Below are positions 9,503 through 18,046 of a stretch of 64,000 bases of DNA, one piece after another. The translations under genes and the position numbers were made by a program. Where the stretch lies: NCBI RefSeq assembly GCF_034427435.1, contig NZ_JAXQNP010000002.1:2356001-2420000 (forward strand), written 5' to 3'. Source of the stretch: Nitrospirillum sp034427435. GTDB lineage: Bacteria; Pseudomonadota; Alphaproteobacteria; Azospirillales; Azospirillaceae. The notes under the pieces are model-generated. The model worked only from the letters and a program-made list of their open reading frames with translations, had not been told where the DNA came from and did no database searches. The stretch's first letter is position 1. Each line of letters begins with the position of its first letter.

Positions 9503-10636
9503 ATGCCGGCGCCCATGGCCCGCCCCTTCACCGACGACGCGTTCATGTCCCCGGATGGCATGAACCCGGATGGCATGCCGCACGACCACTTCCATCGCCA
9601 GGGGCGCGGCCTGATCGACCAGGGCCGTCCGGCGGACGCCCTGCCCATCTTTCAGCATGCCGCGACCCTGGCCCGGCAGGGCGACGCGCGCGGGGTGGTC
9701 GATGCCGACCGCCTGGGCCGCATCCTCTATGACGTGGGCTATTGCCTGTACGACCTGGGCCGCATCGATGAGGCGCTGGCGGAGTTCCAGGACGCCGTGG
9801 CGGCGGCGGAGCAGGGCGACGCCCAAGGCAAGGTGCATGGCGACAACCTGGCCGCCTGCCAGCATCTGGTGGGCACCTGCCTGGCCCGCCTGGGCAGGGA
9901 CGTGGAGGCGATGGCCTGGTTCCAGCACGCGGCGGAGGCGGCCGCGCGGGGCGACGTCCAGGGACGGGTGGATTATGAGGCCGTGGGCCATAGCCTGCAT
10001 CAGGTCGGCGCCTGCCTGGCCCGCCAAGGCCAGCCGGACGTGGCCCTGACCTGGCTGCAACAGGCGGTGGCGGCCAAGGAACAGGGCGGCGCCAGCCCCA
10101 ACGCCGATCCCGCCCGCGCCGAGCCCAGCCGTATCGATCACGCCAGCCTGGGCGCCAGCCTGCATCTGGCCGCCGACTGCCTCTACGCCCTGGGCCTGGT
10201 GGAAGAGGCGCTGCTCTGGTTCCAGCGCAGCGTGGCGGCGCTGGAGCGCGGCGGGCCCCATGCGCCGGTCAACCATGACGATGTCGGCCGCGCCCGCCTG
10301 CGCATTGGCCAGTGCCTGATGGACTTGGCGCGCCCCGCCGACGCCCTGCCCTGGGCGCTGGCCGCCGTCACGGCGGTGGAGGACGGCGACGCCGCTGGCC
10401 GCGTGAACCTGCCGGGCCTGTGCCATGCCGTGCACGCCGTGGGCGACACCCTGGTGGCCATGGGCCGCTTCGATGACGCCATGGACTGGTACCGCCACGC
10501 CGCCGAAACCGCCGAGCACGGCGATCCCGCTGGCCTCGCCACCACGCTCACCGCCGGCGCCGCCTGCCTGCGTAAGCTGGGCCGCACCGACGAGGCCCGG
10601 GCGTGGGAGCTGCGGGCCCAGGCGCCGATGGGGTAG
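9503..10636 (+). CDS. TPR-like repeat protein with 45-residue units
   Basis: 377 residues from ATG 9503, which has AGGGA about 10 bases upstream; the frame is open back to 9467. Almost the whole protein is a repeat of 45 residues, seen about seven times. Each unit has a TPR-like helix pair (for example GYCLYDLGRIDEALAEFQDA) followed by a short insert of the form E-x-G-D-x-x-G-x-V before the next helix. Ordinary TPRs are 34 residues, so each unit carries about 11 extra. There is no signal peptide or enzyme domain. It is likely a cytoplasmic scaffold; the partner is unknown. The gene stands alone, convergent with cysS. Confidence 0.75.
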   Translation: MPAPMARPFTDDAFMSPDGMNPDGMPHDHFHRQGRGLIDQGRPADALPIFQHAATLARQGDARGVVDADRLGRILYDVGYCLYDLGRIDEALAEFQDAVAAAEQGDAQGKVHGDNLAACQHLVGTCLARLGRDVEAMAWFQHAAEAAARGDVQGRVDYEAVGHSLHQVGACLARQGQPDVALTWLQQAVAAKEQGGASPNADPARAEPSRIDHASLGASLHLAADCLYALGLVEEALLWFQRSVAALERGGPHAPVNHDDVGRARLRIGQCLMDLARPADALPWALAAVTAVEDGDAAGRVNLPGLCHAVHAVGDTLVAMGRFDDAMDWYRHAAETAEHGDPAGLATTLTAGAACLRKLGRTDEARAWELRAQAPMG

Positions 10637-10647
10637 GCCTCGCCCCC

Positions 10648-12021
10648 TTACGCCCGCTTCCAGGTCGTGCCCTGGGGGCCGTCTTCCAGCACCACGCCCT
10701 GGTCCAGCAGATCCTTGCGGATGCGGTCGGCCTCGGCGAAGTTCTTGGCGGCGCGGGCGTCCTTGCGCGCCTGGATGGCGGCCTGGATGGCCGCTTCGTC
10801 CAGGCCGTCGGCGCCCTTGGGCGTCCAGCGGAACCAGGCCTCGGGGTCCTGGAACAGCAGGCCCATGAGGTTAGCGGCGGCCTTGAAGCCAGCGGCCACG
10901 GCCTGGCGGCCGACCTCATCGGTCTCCTTGTGGAAGCGGTTGGCCAGTTCATGTAGCAGGCTAAAGGCCAGCGGCGTGTTCAGGTCATCCTCCAGCGCCG
11001 CCAGCACATCCGTCGGCACATCGCCCGCAGGAACACCACCGGCGGCGCGCAGCACGCCGTACCAGCGGTCCAGCGTGGCCTTGGCCTGGCGCAGGCCCTC
11101 CTTGGAGAAGTCCAGCGGCTGGCGGTAGTGGGCCTGCAGCAGGGCCAGGCGCAGAGCCTCGCCCGGCACCTCGTCCAGCAGCTCGGCCACCGTGAAGATG
11201 TTGCCCAGCGACTTCGACATCTTGTCACCGGACATGGTCAGGAAGCCGGCGTGCACCCAGTAATTGGCCATGACCTGGGTGCCGTGGGCGCAGCGGCTCT
11301 GCGCGATCTCGTTCTCATGGTGGGGGAAGATCAGGTCCAGCCCGCCGCCATGCACGTCGAACACCGGGCCCAGGTGGGCGGCGGTCATGGCGCTGCACTC
11401 GATATGCCAGCCGGGCCGGCCGCGGCCCCAGGGGCTGTCCCAGCCGGGCTGGTCGTCGGCCGACGGCTTCCACAGGATGAAGTCGGCGGCACTCTTCTTG
11501 TAAGGCGCCACCTCCACCCGCGCGCCGGCGATCATCTCATCCTGGCTGCGGCGCGACAGGCGGCCGTAGTCGGGCATGGACGGCACGTTGAACAGCACAT
11601 GCCCCTCGGCGGCATAGGCGTGGCCGGACGCTATCAGCCGCTCGATCATGGTGATCATGGCGCCGATGTGCCCGGTGGCGCGCGGCTCCACATCCGGGCG
11701 CAGCAGGTTCAGCGCGTCCATGTCGGCATGGAACTGCGCCGTCGTCGTCTCCGTCACCGTCTCGATGCTCTGGCCCAGAGCCTTGGCCCGGTCCATGATC
11801 TTGTCATCGACGTCGGTGATGTTCCGGGCGTAGGTCACCTTGGGGTACAGGTGCTTCATCACCCGGGCCAGCAGGTCGAAGGCGGTGAAGGTGCGGCCGT
11901 TGCCGATGTGGGCATAGCTGTAGACGGTGGGGCCGCAGCAATAGATCCGCACATGGCTGGCGTCGACGGGCACGAAGACTTCCTTCGCGCGGGTGAGCGT
12001 ATTGTACAGCTGCAGTGCCAT
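10648..12021 (-). CDS. cysS: Cysteine--tRNA ligase CysS
   Basis: 457 residues, normal length for the family. Class I signatures are intact: SYAHIGNGRTFTAF holds the HIGH motif (HIGN) near residue 39, and GDKMSKSLGN holds KMSKS near 268. Zinc ligands are visible as RIYCCGPTVYS, the ECSAMTAAHLG segment and the HHENEIAQS region. The C-terminal DALR-like anticodon region (FAEADRIRKDLLDQGVVLEDG) closes the protein. It charges tRNA-Cys. It lies 57 bases downstream of gltX on the same strand, so the two synthetases may form one transcript. Confidence 0.95.
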   Translation of the reverse strand: MALQLYNTLTRAKEVFVPVDASHVRIYCCGPTVYSYAHIGNGRTFTAFDLLARVMKHLYPKVTYARNITDVDDKIMDRAKALGQSIETVTETTTAQFHADMDALNLLRPDVEPRATGHIGAMITMIERLIASGHAYAAEGHVLFNVPSMPDYGRLSRRSQDEMIAGARVEVAPYKKSAADFILWKPSADDQPGWDSPWGRGRPGWHIECSAMTAAHLGPVFDVHGGGLDLIFPHHENEIAQSRCAHGTQVMANYWVHAGFLTMSGDKMSKSLGNIFTVAELLDEVPGEALRLALLQAHYRQPLDFSKEGLRQAKATLDRWYGVLRAAGGVPAGDVPTDVLAALEDDLNTPLAFSLLHELANRFHKETDEVGRQAVAAGFKAAANLMGLLFQDPEAWFRWTPKGADGLDEAAIQAAIQARKDARAAKNFAEADRIRKDLLDQGVVLEDGPQGTTWKRA

Positions 12022-12078
12022 GACGGATTGACCTGGGATAAGAGGAAAAGACGATAATACGTTGAAGAGGGGCGTTAT

Positions 12079-13424
12079 TTAAGCGGTTTGCCCCGACAGC
12101 CGGGCCAGCGCCCGCTCCCGCCCGATGAGGGGCAGCAGGGTCTTCAGCTCCGGCCCATGCTCCAGGCCGGTCAGGGCCAGACGCAGGGGCATGAACAGGG
12201 CCTTGCCCTTGGCGCCGGTGGCGGCCTTCACCGCGTCCACCCACTGGCCCCAGGTGTCGGGCCCCCAAGGGGCCGGTGGCAGAACCTGGGCGGCGGCGGC
12301 CAGGAAGGCGGCGTCGGTCACCACGGGCGCCAGGGGCGCGTGGGTGATATCCCACCAGCCTTTGGCCTCGGCGACGTGGGTGATGTTGGGCCGCACGGCC
12401 AGCCAGAAGGCCTCATCCGCGCCCGGCATGCCCAGGGCCGGCAGGCGGTCCGCCACCGCCGCATAGGGCATGTGGTGCAGAATCTGCGCGTTCAGGCGGT
12501 GCAGATCCTCCGCATCGAACTTGGGCGTGCCGCGCCCGACCTTGGCCAGGTCGAAATCGGCCACCAGGTCCTCCAGCGTGCCCTTGGCCTCCACCGCGTC
12601 GGAGGTGCCGATCTTGGCCAGCAGCGACAGGATGGACAGCGGCTCCAAACCTGAGTCCTCGCGCAGGCTTTTCAGGCTCAGGCTGCCCAGCCGTTTGGAC
12701 AGGCCAGCACCGCTGGCGTCGGTGATCAGGGGGAAATGGCCGAAGGTGGGCACGCCCCCCCCAGCGCTTCATAGAGCTGAATCTGCACGGCGGTGTTGGC
12801 CACATGGTCCTCACCCCGGATGACGTGGGTGATACCCAGCTCGATATCGTCCACCACCGAGGCGAAGGTGTAGAGCGGCTGGCCATCCTCGCGGATCAGC
12901 ACCGGGTCGCTGAGGTCCTGGCCCTGGAAACGCTGGGTGCCCCGCACCAGGTCGTTCCAGACGACGGGGGCATGCTCCAGCTTCAGGCGCCAGTGCGGGC
13001 GGCGGCCCTCCGCCTCCAGCCGGGCGCGGTCGGCGTCGGTCAGGCGCAGGGCGGCGCGGTCGTACAGCGGCGGGCGGTGCTGGGCCAACTGGGCCTTGCG
13101 CTTCAGGCCCAGCTCATCCGGCGTCTCATAGCAAGGGTACAGCCGGCCGGCGGCCTTCAGCCGCTCCGCGGCGGCGGTGTAGCGGTCCAGCCGGTCCGAC
13201 TGGCGGGCGTAGCGGTCCCAGGTCAGGCCCAGCCAGCGCAGATCCTCCTCGATGCCGGCGGCGTACTCGGCCGTCGACCGCTCCCGGTCCGTGTCGTCCA
13301 TGCGCAGCATGAAGCTGCCGCCTTGGCTGCGGGCGAACAGCCAGTTCATCACCGCCGCGCGGGCGTTGCCGATATGCAGGCGGCCGGTGGGACTGGGCGC
13401 GAAACGGACGGCGACTGGGCTCAT
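12079..13424 (-). CDS. gltX: Glutamate--tRNA ligase GltX, frame interrupted at a G homopolymer
   Basis: Two overlapping frames together encode one GltX. The N-terminal frame starts at 13424 (MSPVAVRFAPSPTGRLHIGN, with the HIGH motif HIGN) and runs through DDIELGITHVIRGEDHVANT. The C-terminal frame begins around PTFGHFPLITDASGAGLSKR (KMSKS equivalent LSKR) and ends at 12079. The switch is at an 8-base C run (12755-12762; G on the coding strand). Adding one G restores ALGGGVPTFGHFPL and a 448-residue protein, the normal size. An internal start at 13424 is chosen over the ORF start at 13523 because the family begins there. Either the sequence has lost one base or the gene is disrupted; since the product is normally essential, a sequence error is more likely. 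Many alphaproteobacteria have two gltX genes, so loss of one is not impossible. Confidence 0.88.
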
Positions 13425-13591
13425 GGGAAAAGCGGACCTTATGAAAAACGGGAGCAAAACCCGGACCGAAGCAAGGCCGCAGCGATACCATGAAGCGGCA
13501 CAAAAGCAAAAGGCGGAGCCCAATGGACCCCGCCCCTTTCGCCGATGCCGGCATGACGGCGGATATGCCCCCGGTCAGGACTTCTTCCGGT

Positions 13592-14020
13592 TCAGAACTT
13601 CTTGCGGTGGAAGGCGGCGGCCAGGGCCTTGACGGAGGCCGCCTGTTTCACCGTGCCATCGGCCTTGGGCGGCGGGGCGCCGTTCAGGATGGGCGGTTGG
13701 TTGGCCAGGCGGGTGCCGCCCATGCGCGCGACGATGGCGTCCAACTGCGCCTGGCTCAGGCGTTGCGGCGCGGGCGCCCGGCGGGCGGTGGCGCCAGCGG
13801 CCGCGCTGGCCGGGGCCAGGGATGGCGCCGCGCCGGTGCCACGGTAGGCGCGTTCGATGGCAGCACCGGTGATGCCCTTGAGGAAGGGCTTGCACAGGCC
13901 GCGCATCAACTGCTCATCCGCCAGCGCCCAGGCCATCAGGATGCGCTGCGCCTGGGCGCGGCTGCCCTGGGCTTGGGCCATGGCCTCGCGGATCTTCATG
14001 GAGACGTAGGTTTCGCTCAT
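13592..14020 (-). CDS. Conserved hypothetical protein
   Basis: 142 residues from the ATG at 14020 (MSETYVSMKIREAMAQ). The longer frame to 14035 adds five residues of no evident merit. The first 85 residues are helical and well composed (ILMAWALADEQLMRGLCKPF, then LKGITGAAIERAYR). The rest is Ala/Pro/Arg-rich and probably disordered, ending in a short Lys-rich tail. There is no signal peptide or membrane segment. Codon use is like that of its neighbours, so it is likely a real gene. I do not recognise the family and the neighbours give no functional clue. Confidence 0.6.
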   Translation of the reverse strand: MSETYVSMKIREAMAQAQGSRAQAQRILMAWALADEQLMRGLCKPFLKGITGAAIERAYRGTGAAPSLAPASAAAGATARRAPAPQRLSQAQLDAIVARMGGTRLANQPPILNGAPPPKADGTVKQAASVKALAAAFHRKKF

Positions 14021-14318
14021 GGAACGGGCCCCCACCGGCGGGCAGGTCCACGCCGGACCAGCCTATTGCGAAATCGCCGCGATATCACCGCCCGGCGCCA
14101 TCGACCAAGGCCGACGGCATGCCCACATAAGGCAGAGATGCGAAAACTTTAGCGCAGGAGGCCGCCAACCGGAACGGAAAAGAAACACGACGCCGCCGGC
14201 GGGCGTCTCGCGGCCCTCCCCGTCCTTGGTGTATAAACCCTCGGATGAGACTCGGCAGGCCACCACCACCGCCGTATAGTCGCATGCCACCACCACGACC
14301 CGAACCACGCCCGCGCCC

Positions 14319-14978
14319 ATGCTGATCGAGATCGTCGCCGACTTCGTGTGCCCGTGGTGTTACATCGGCAAGCGCCGGCTGGAGCGGGCGCTGGCGCAAC
14401 GGCCGACGTTGCAGCCGGAGGTGCGCTGGATGCCCTTCCAGCTGGACCCGGACACGCCGCCCGGCGGCATCGACCGCACCATCGACCTGCTGGCCAAGTT
14501 CGGCAGCGCGGAGCGCATCCGCCAGGTCAACGCCCTGCTGGAACAGACGGCCGCGGCGGAAGGCTTGAGCCTGAACCTGGACCGTATCCGCCGCACGCCC
14601 AACACGCAGGACGCCCATCGCCTGCTGCGCCACGCCGACGCCACGGGCGCCGGTGGTCGCGCCCTGGACCTGGCCGGCGCCTTGCAAACCGCCTTCTTCC
14701 GCGACGGGCGTGACATCGGCGACCGCGCCGTGCTGGCGGCCATCGCGGGGGAGAGCGGATTGGATACCGACGCGGCCGCCGCCTTCCTGGCCAGCGACAC
14801 CGACCGCGACGCCCTGCGCCAGTCCCTGGCCAGCGTGCGCCAACTGGGCATCCAGGCGGTGCCCTGCTTCATTTTCAACCGCCTCTACTCCCTGTCCGGC
14901 GCGCAGGAGCCAGGCGCCTTCCTGCCCTTGCTGGACCTGGCGGGCGCCGAGGGCGTGGTGGCCAGCGCGGCGGGCTGA
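14319..14978 (+). CDS. DsbA family oxidoreductase (FrnE-like)
   Basis: 219 residues, no signal peptide, hence cytoplasmic. The thioredoxin-fold motif CPWC is at residues 11-14 (VADFVCPWCYIGKRRLERAL). The FrnE/2-hydroxychromene-2-carboxylate isomerase-like helical insertion spans about 60-150 (NTQDAHRLLRHADATG is a characteristic segment). GIQAVPCFIFNRLYSLSGAQ near 175-194 supplies the cis-Pro strand and loop. Family members are thiol oxidoreductases or isomerases; the specific substrate is not evident. It starts after a 298-base gap, divergent from the hypothetical gene at 13592, and lies 53 bases before a hydrolase on the same strand. Confidence 0.87.
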   Translation: MLIEIVADFVCPWCYIGKRRLERALAQRPTLQPEVRWMPFQLDPDTPPGGIDRTIDLLAKFGSAERIRQVNALLEQTAAAEGLSLNLDRIRRTPNTQDAHRLLRHADATGAGGRALDLAGALQTAFFRDGRDIGDRAVLAAIAGESGLDTDAAAAFLASDTDRDALRQSLASVRQLGIQAVPCFIFNRLYSLSGAQEPGAFLPLLDLAGAEGVVASAAG

Positions 14979-15031
14979 CGGAACACGGGGGCGGCGCGTC
15001 GGAACCGTCCGCTTTCAACCAGGTTGACATC

Positions 15032-15958
15032 ATGCCCATGACGGAACCCGAGATGACGGAACCCGAGATCGACCACGTCACCACACCGTTGCTGGATATG
15101 GCCTATATCGCCGGTGGACCGGCCGATGGGCCGCCGGTGCTGTTGCTGCACGGCTGGCCGGACGACGCCCACACCTGGGACCCGGTGGCGCCCGCGCTGT
15201 GGGCGGCGGGGTATAAGACCGTGGCGCCCTGGTGGCGCGGCTTCGGCCCCACCCGCTTCCTGTCCAGCCAGACCACCCGGTCGGGCCAGATCGCCGCCCT
15301 GGCCCAGGATGCGCTGGACCTGGCCAACGCCCTGGACTGGCAGCGCTTCAGCGTCATCGGCCATGACTGGGGCGCCCGTGCCGCCTATTTCCTGGCGGCC
15401 GTGGCGCCCGACCGGATGTGTCGCATCGCCGCCCTGTCGGTGGGGTGGGAGCCGGGCAGCCTGCCCACCCCCGCTCTGCCCCAGGCCCAAAGCTATTGGT
15501 ATCAGTGGTTCCTGACGACGGAGCGCGGAGCGGAAACCGTCTGCCACGACGGCAAGGCCTTCGCCCGCTACCAGTGGGACACTTGGGGCCCCGCCGGCTG
15601 GTACGAGGAGGAGGCGTTCGAGCGCACGGCAACGGCGTTCGACAACCCGGACTGGGCGGCCATCACCCTGCACTCCTATCGCGTGCGCTGGGACGAGGCG
15701 AAACCCGACCCCCGCTATGCCGAGTTGGAAAGGCGCCAGCGGGCCACCCGCACCCTTTCCGTGCCCACCCTGATGATACAGGGTGGCGACGATCGCTGCA
15801 CCCTGCCCACCACCACCGAGAAGGCCGCCGGCCACTTCACCGGCCCCTACCGCCGGGAGGTGCTGCCCGGCGTCGGGCATTTCCCCCAGCGCGAAGCGCC
15901 GGAGGTGGTAAGCCGCCTGCTGTTGGATTTCCTGGCCGGCCCCACGCTGGGGAATTGA
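15032..15958 (+). CDS. Alpha/beta hydrolase (haloalkane dehalogenase/epoxide hydrolase-like)
   Basis: 308 residues. LLLHGWPDDAHTWD gives the oxyanion HGxP-type motif near residue 36. VIGHDWGARAAYF is the nucleophile elbow with Asp as nucleophile (residue about 112), as in epoxide hydrolases and haloalkane dehalogenases, not the Ser of esterases. LPGVGHFPQREAPE near the C-terminus supplies the catalytic His. A Trp-rich cap lies between. The epoxide versus haloalkane substrate cannot be told. The 5' end has a perfect 15-base tandem duplication (15038-15067) containing the ATG, so starts at 15032, 15038 and 15053 are all possible; no strong Shine-Dalgarno sequence decides. Confidence 0.85.
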   Translation: MPMTEPEMTEPEIDHVTTPLLDMAYIAGGPADGPPVLLLHGWPDDAHTWDPVAPALWAAGYKTVAPWWRGFGPTRFLSSQTTRSGQIAALAQDALDLANALDWQRFSVIGHDWGARAAYFLAAVAPDRMCRIAALSVGWEPGSLPTPALPQAQSYWYQWFLTTERGAETVCHDGKAFARYQWDTWGPAGWYEEEAFERTATAFDNPDWAAITLHSYRVRWDEAKPDPRYAELERRQRATRTLSVPTLMIQGGDDRCTLPTTTEKAAGHFTGPYRREVLPGVGHFPQREAPEVVSRLLLDFLAGPTLGN

Positions 15959-16012
15959 TGGGCACCTAGGCGCGCGGTCGCTTTCGCAAGCGCCGATTTC
16001 CATGCCGTGCCT

Positions 16013-16813
16013 TCAGCCCCCGAAAACGGTCAGTTGCACGTAATCCAGCAGGGGCGGATCAAAACCCGCGCCATCCAGGGCGTAGGTCATCCCGCCGACC
16101 CTGACGCGATGCATGACCGTCGTGTCCACCAAGGTCTCGACGGTCAGATTATCGCGCATCTGCCTGAAATTGACGTTCGCGTTGAAGAAGTCCTTCGTTA
16201 TCCGGGCCCAAAACCCCGTGCTCTCGCCCCAGAATGCGACGCCGACGCCTTCCCGACGCGCGGCGCTCAACGTCTGTTCAGGATTGGATTCCAAGGCAGC
16301 ATCCAGTGCCGCGCCGTGAAGCGTCGCGGGCCCGATGAAGGAACCGACAAAGTTGTCCATGTCGCTGGTGAGCGGCCACCCCTTGTTGTTGAAGCTTCCG
16401 TCCACCGGTATCGACCCAAGTTCCACATAAAGGGTCGTGCTCGGAGGAATGGCGCCGATGCGGTGGTCGGTCACCGCGCCCTCGATACCGGTGACGGTTT
16501 TACCCGAGATGCTTTTGATTTTCTGGTGAATCGCGGAGCCCGTGTAGTAGGCGGTCTTGAGGATCAGGGTCGCCAGGCTGGTCGACAGCGGCGCCAGACC
16601 GGCCTTGATGATGGATGCGGCCGGCGAGTTCCGGGCGCGCTGATAGGTGGAAAGCACGGAGGTCTGATAGCCGTAGGCGCGCATCGGCTGGCCGAAGGCA
16701 TCGGTGACAGATCTGAAATCATAAAGCAGCGTTCTATTGCTGCTGTTGTTGATAACTATGCAAACAGGAGCATATCCGTCGCCGGCTTTATATTCGGGTT
16801 TGAACGTCGTCAC
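16013..16813 (-). CDS. Hypothetical protein, family not recognised
   Basis: 266 residues, starting MTTFKPEYKAGDGYAPVCIV. There is no signal peptide and no transmembrane helix. The N-terminal strand-rich part (VINNSSNRTLLYDFRS) and a central Ala/Leu/Ser helical segment (about 65-100) are followed by Gly- and Asn-rich sequence and an aromatic tail ending VQLTVFGG. Base composition is clearly lower in G+C than in the flanking genes, and the codons are more mixed, suggesting acquisition. The INNSSN start recalls beta-sandwich pore-forming or lectin-like proteins, but I cannot support that assignment. It lies convergent to the hydrolase, with an A/T-rich upstream region from 16814 to 16996. Confidence 0.6.
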   Translation of the reverse strand: MTTFKPEYKAGDGYAPVCIVINNSSNRTLLYDFRSVTDAFGQPMRAYGYQTSVLSTYQRARNSPAASIIKAGLAPLSTSLATLILKTAYYTGSAIHQKIKSISGKTVTGIEGAVTDHRIGAIPPSTTLYVELGSIPVDGSFNNKGWPLTSDMDNFVGSFIGPATLHGAALDAALESNPEQTLSAARREGVGVAFWGESTGFWARITKDFFNANVNFRQMRDNLTVETLVDTTVMHRVRVGGMTYALDGAGFDPPLLDYVQLTVFGG

Positions 16814-16996
16814 TGATCATCTCCATCTTGATGGAGCCTCAAACCTAGCGCATCCGATGCACGGAAAACTACATTAATAACAGCTAATATGTCTCAAAAA
16901 GGGCATAATAAACCAACCAACCCTCTTAAGGGAGTTAAAATCACCCGCGAGTTCATCTACTCAGGGTGCGCCATCAAGAGGCGAAAGCGTCACCGC

Positions 16997-17965
16997 TCAA
17001 TCCACCTCGCCCTCAAGCACCACCCCGGGCAGGCGCGTGATGGGCTCCAGCGTGATGCGGCGGAAATACGTCTCGGCCCCTTCCGACTGTAGCTGGATGC
17101 GGCCGTGGGTCAGGGGCACCCAGGCGCCGCCCTCCCGCATGCGCAGATCGCGCACCACCATGACCGGCACGCCGTTCACCACATGCACGGCCTGATCGCC
17201 CAGCACGTAAAGGTCCAGCACATTCCACTGGCCCGCCGGCTTCTCGGCATTGCTGGCGGCCTCCACGTTCCAGGCGGGGGGCGTCACCACCACGGCGCGG
17301 CCGCCCCTCATGTAGCGCCGCTGCGGATCGATCAGCGTGGGGTCGCGCCCAATCTCCGTCGTCGCCGTCACGTCGGGCCCCACCGGCACGATCATACCGA
17401 CGGAACCCTGCATGATCTCGAACTCCGCCGCCGCCATCCAGGTGCCATAGACGGCGCCGGGGGCGCCGTGGCTGTGGTACAGCAGGCCGTTGTTCGGCGG
17501 CAGGGCCAGGCGCGGGGCGTAACGCGCCCGGCCCCACTTATATTCCAGGCGCAGGTGATAGTTGGCGTGGTCGCCCCGGTTGACGATGCCGCCCCAGATC
17601 TGCCCGGTGATGAAAATCGCCGGCTCCCCCTCCTCCGTCACCACATGGACTATCTGGGCGATGGCGGCGGGGTCGGCACCGATGGGGGTCTGGCCGGGCT
17701 GCGCCAGGTAGGTGCGCGCCGGGTCGGGATAGCCCAGCCAGGCGTCCCAAACGTCCAGGTCATGGCCGTTGAACAGGCTGACCGCCGGCCCCGCCGGGGC
17801 CGGCACGTCCACCAGGCGCAAGCGCTGCGCGCGGAAGGGCGGATCGTCCGCCAGTAACGCCGCCAACGCGGCGTTTGCCGGGGCCGTCTCCGCCGCCCCG
17901 GCGAGCCCCCAGCCCAGCCCCATTCCTACCGTCAGAACCAGCCCCAACGCCGCCCGTGCCGCCAT
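16997..17965 (-). CDS. Exported DUF1080 (3-keto-disaccharide hydrolase-like) protein
   Basis: 322 residues. A signal peptide ends near residue 25 (GLGWGLAGAAETA). The mature protein is one DUF1080/concanavalin-like jelly roll. VSLFNGHDLDVWDAW is the family entry, LRLEYKWGRARYAPRL and PPNNGLLYHSHG the central strands, and AAEFEIMQGSVG contains the conserved E-x-Q pair. The domain ends at TYFRRITLEPI. Family members hydrolyse 3-keto-glycosides or bind glycans in the periplasm. No PUL or partner dehydrogenase is adjacent, so the substrate is open. It is transcribed in the same direction as, and 81 bases downstream of, the phosphoesterase gene (18047). Confidence 0.8.
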   Translation of the reverse strand: MAARAALGLVLTVGMGLGWGLAGAAETAPANAALAALLADDPPFRAQRLRLVDVPAPAGPAVSLFNGHDLDVWDAWLGYPDPARTYLAQPGQTPIGADPAAIAQIVHVVTEEGEPAIFITGQIWGGIVNRGDHANYHLRLEYKWGRARYAPRLALPPNNGLLYHSHGAPGAVYGTWMAAAEFEIMQGSVGMIVPVGPDVTATTEIGRDPTLIDPQRRYMRGGRAVVVTPPAWNVEAASNAEKPAGQWNVLDLYVLGDQAVHVVNGVPVMVVRDLRMREGGAWVPLTHGRIQLQSEGAETYFRRITLEPITRLPGVVLEGEVD

Positions 17966-18046
17966 GCCGCCGCTCTCGATGTTATCGATTTCATCGCGAC
18001 AGTTTCATAGCAGCATCGGGCAGCGGACGACAGATGACGCGGCGCA

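Noticed and set aside
12750..12766. Programmed frameshifting or phase variation in gltX
   Set aside because: A second gene (mfd) has the same kind of G-run shift, and both are core genes, so base-calling error is the simpler explanation. No stimulatory structure was evident.
16889..17092. A 67-codon plus-strand frame before the DUF1080 gene
   Set aside because: The second half lies antisense to the DUF1080 C-terminus, and no ribosome site or family resemblance is seen.
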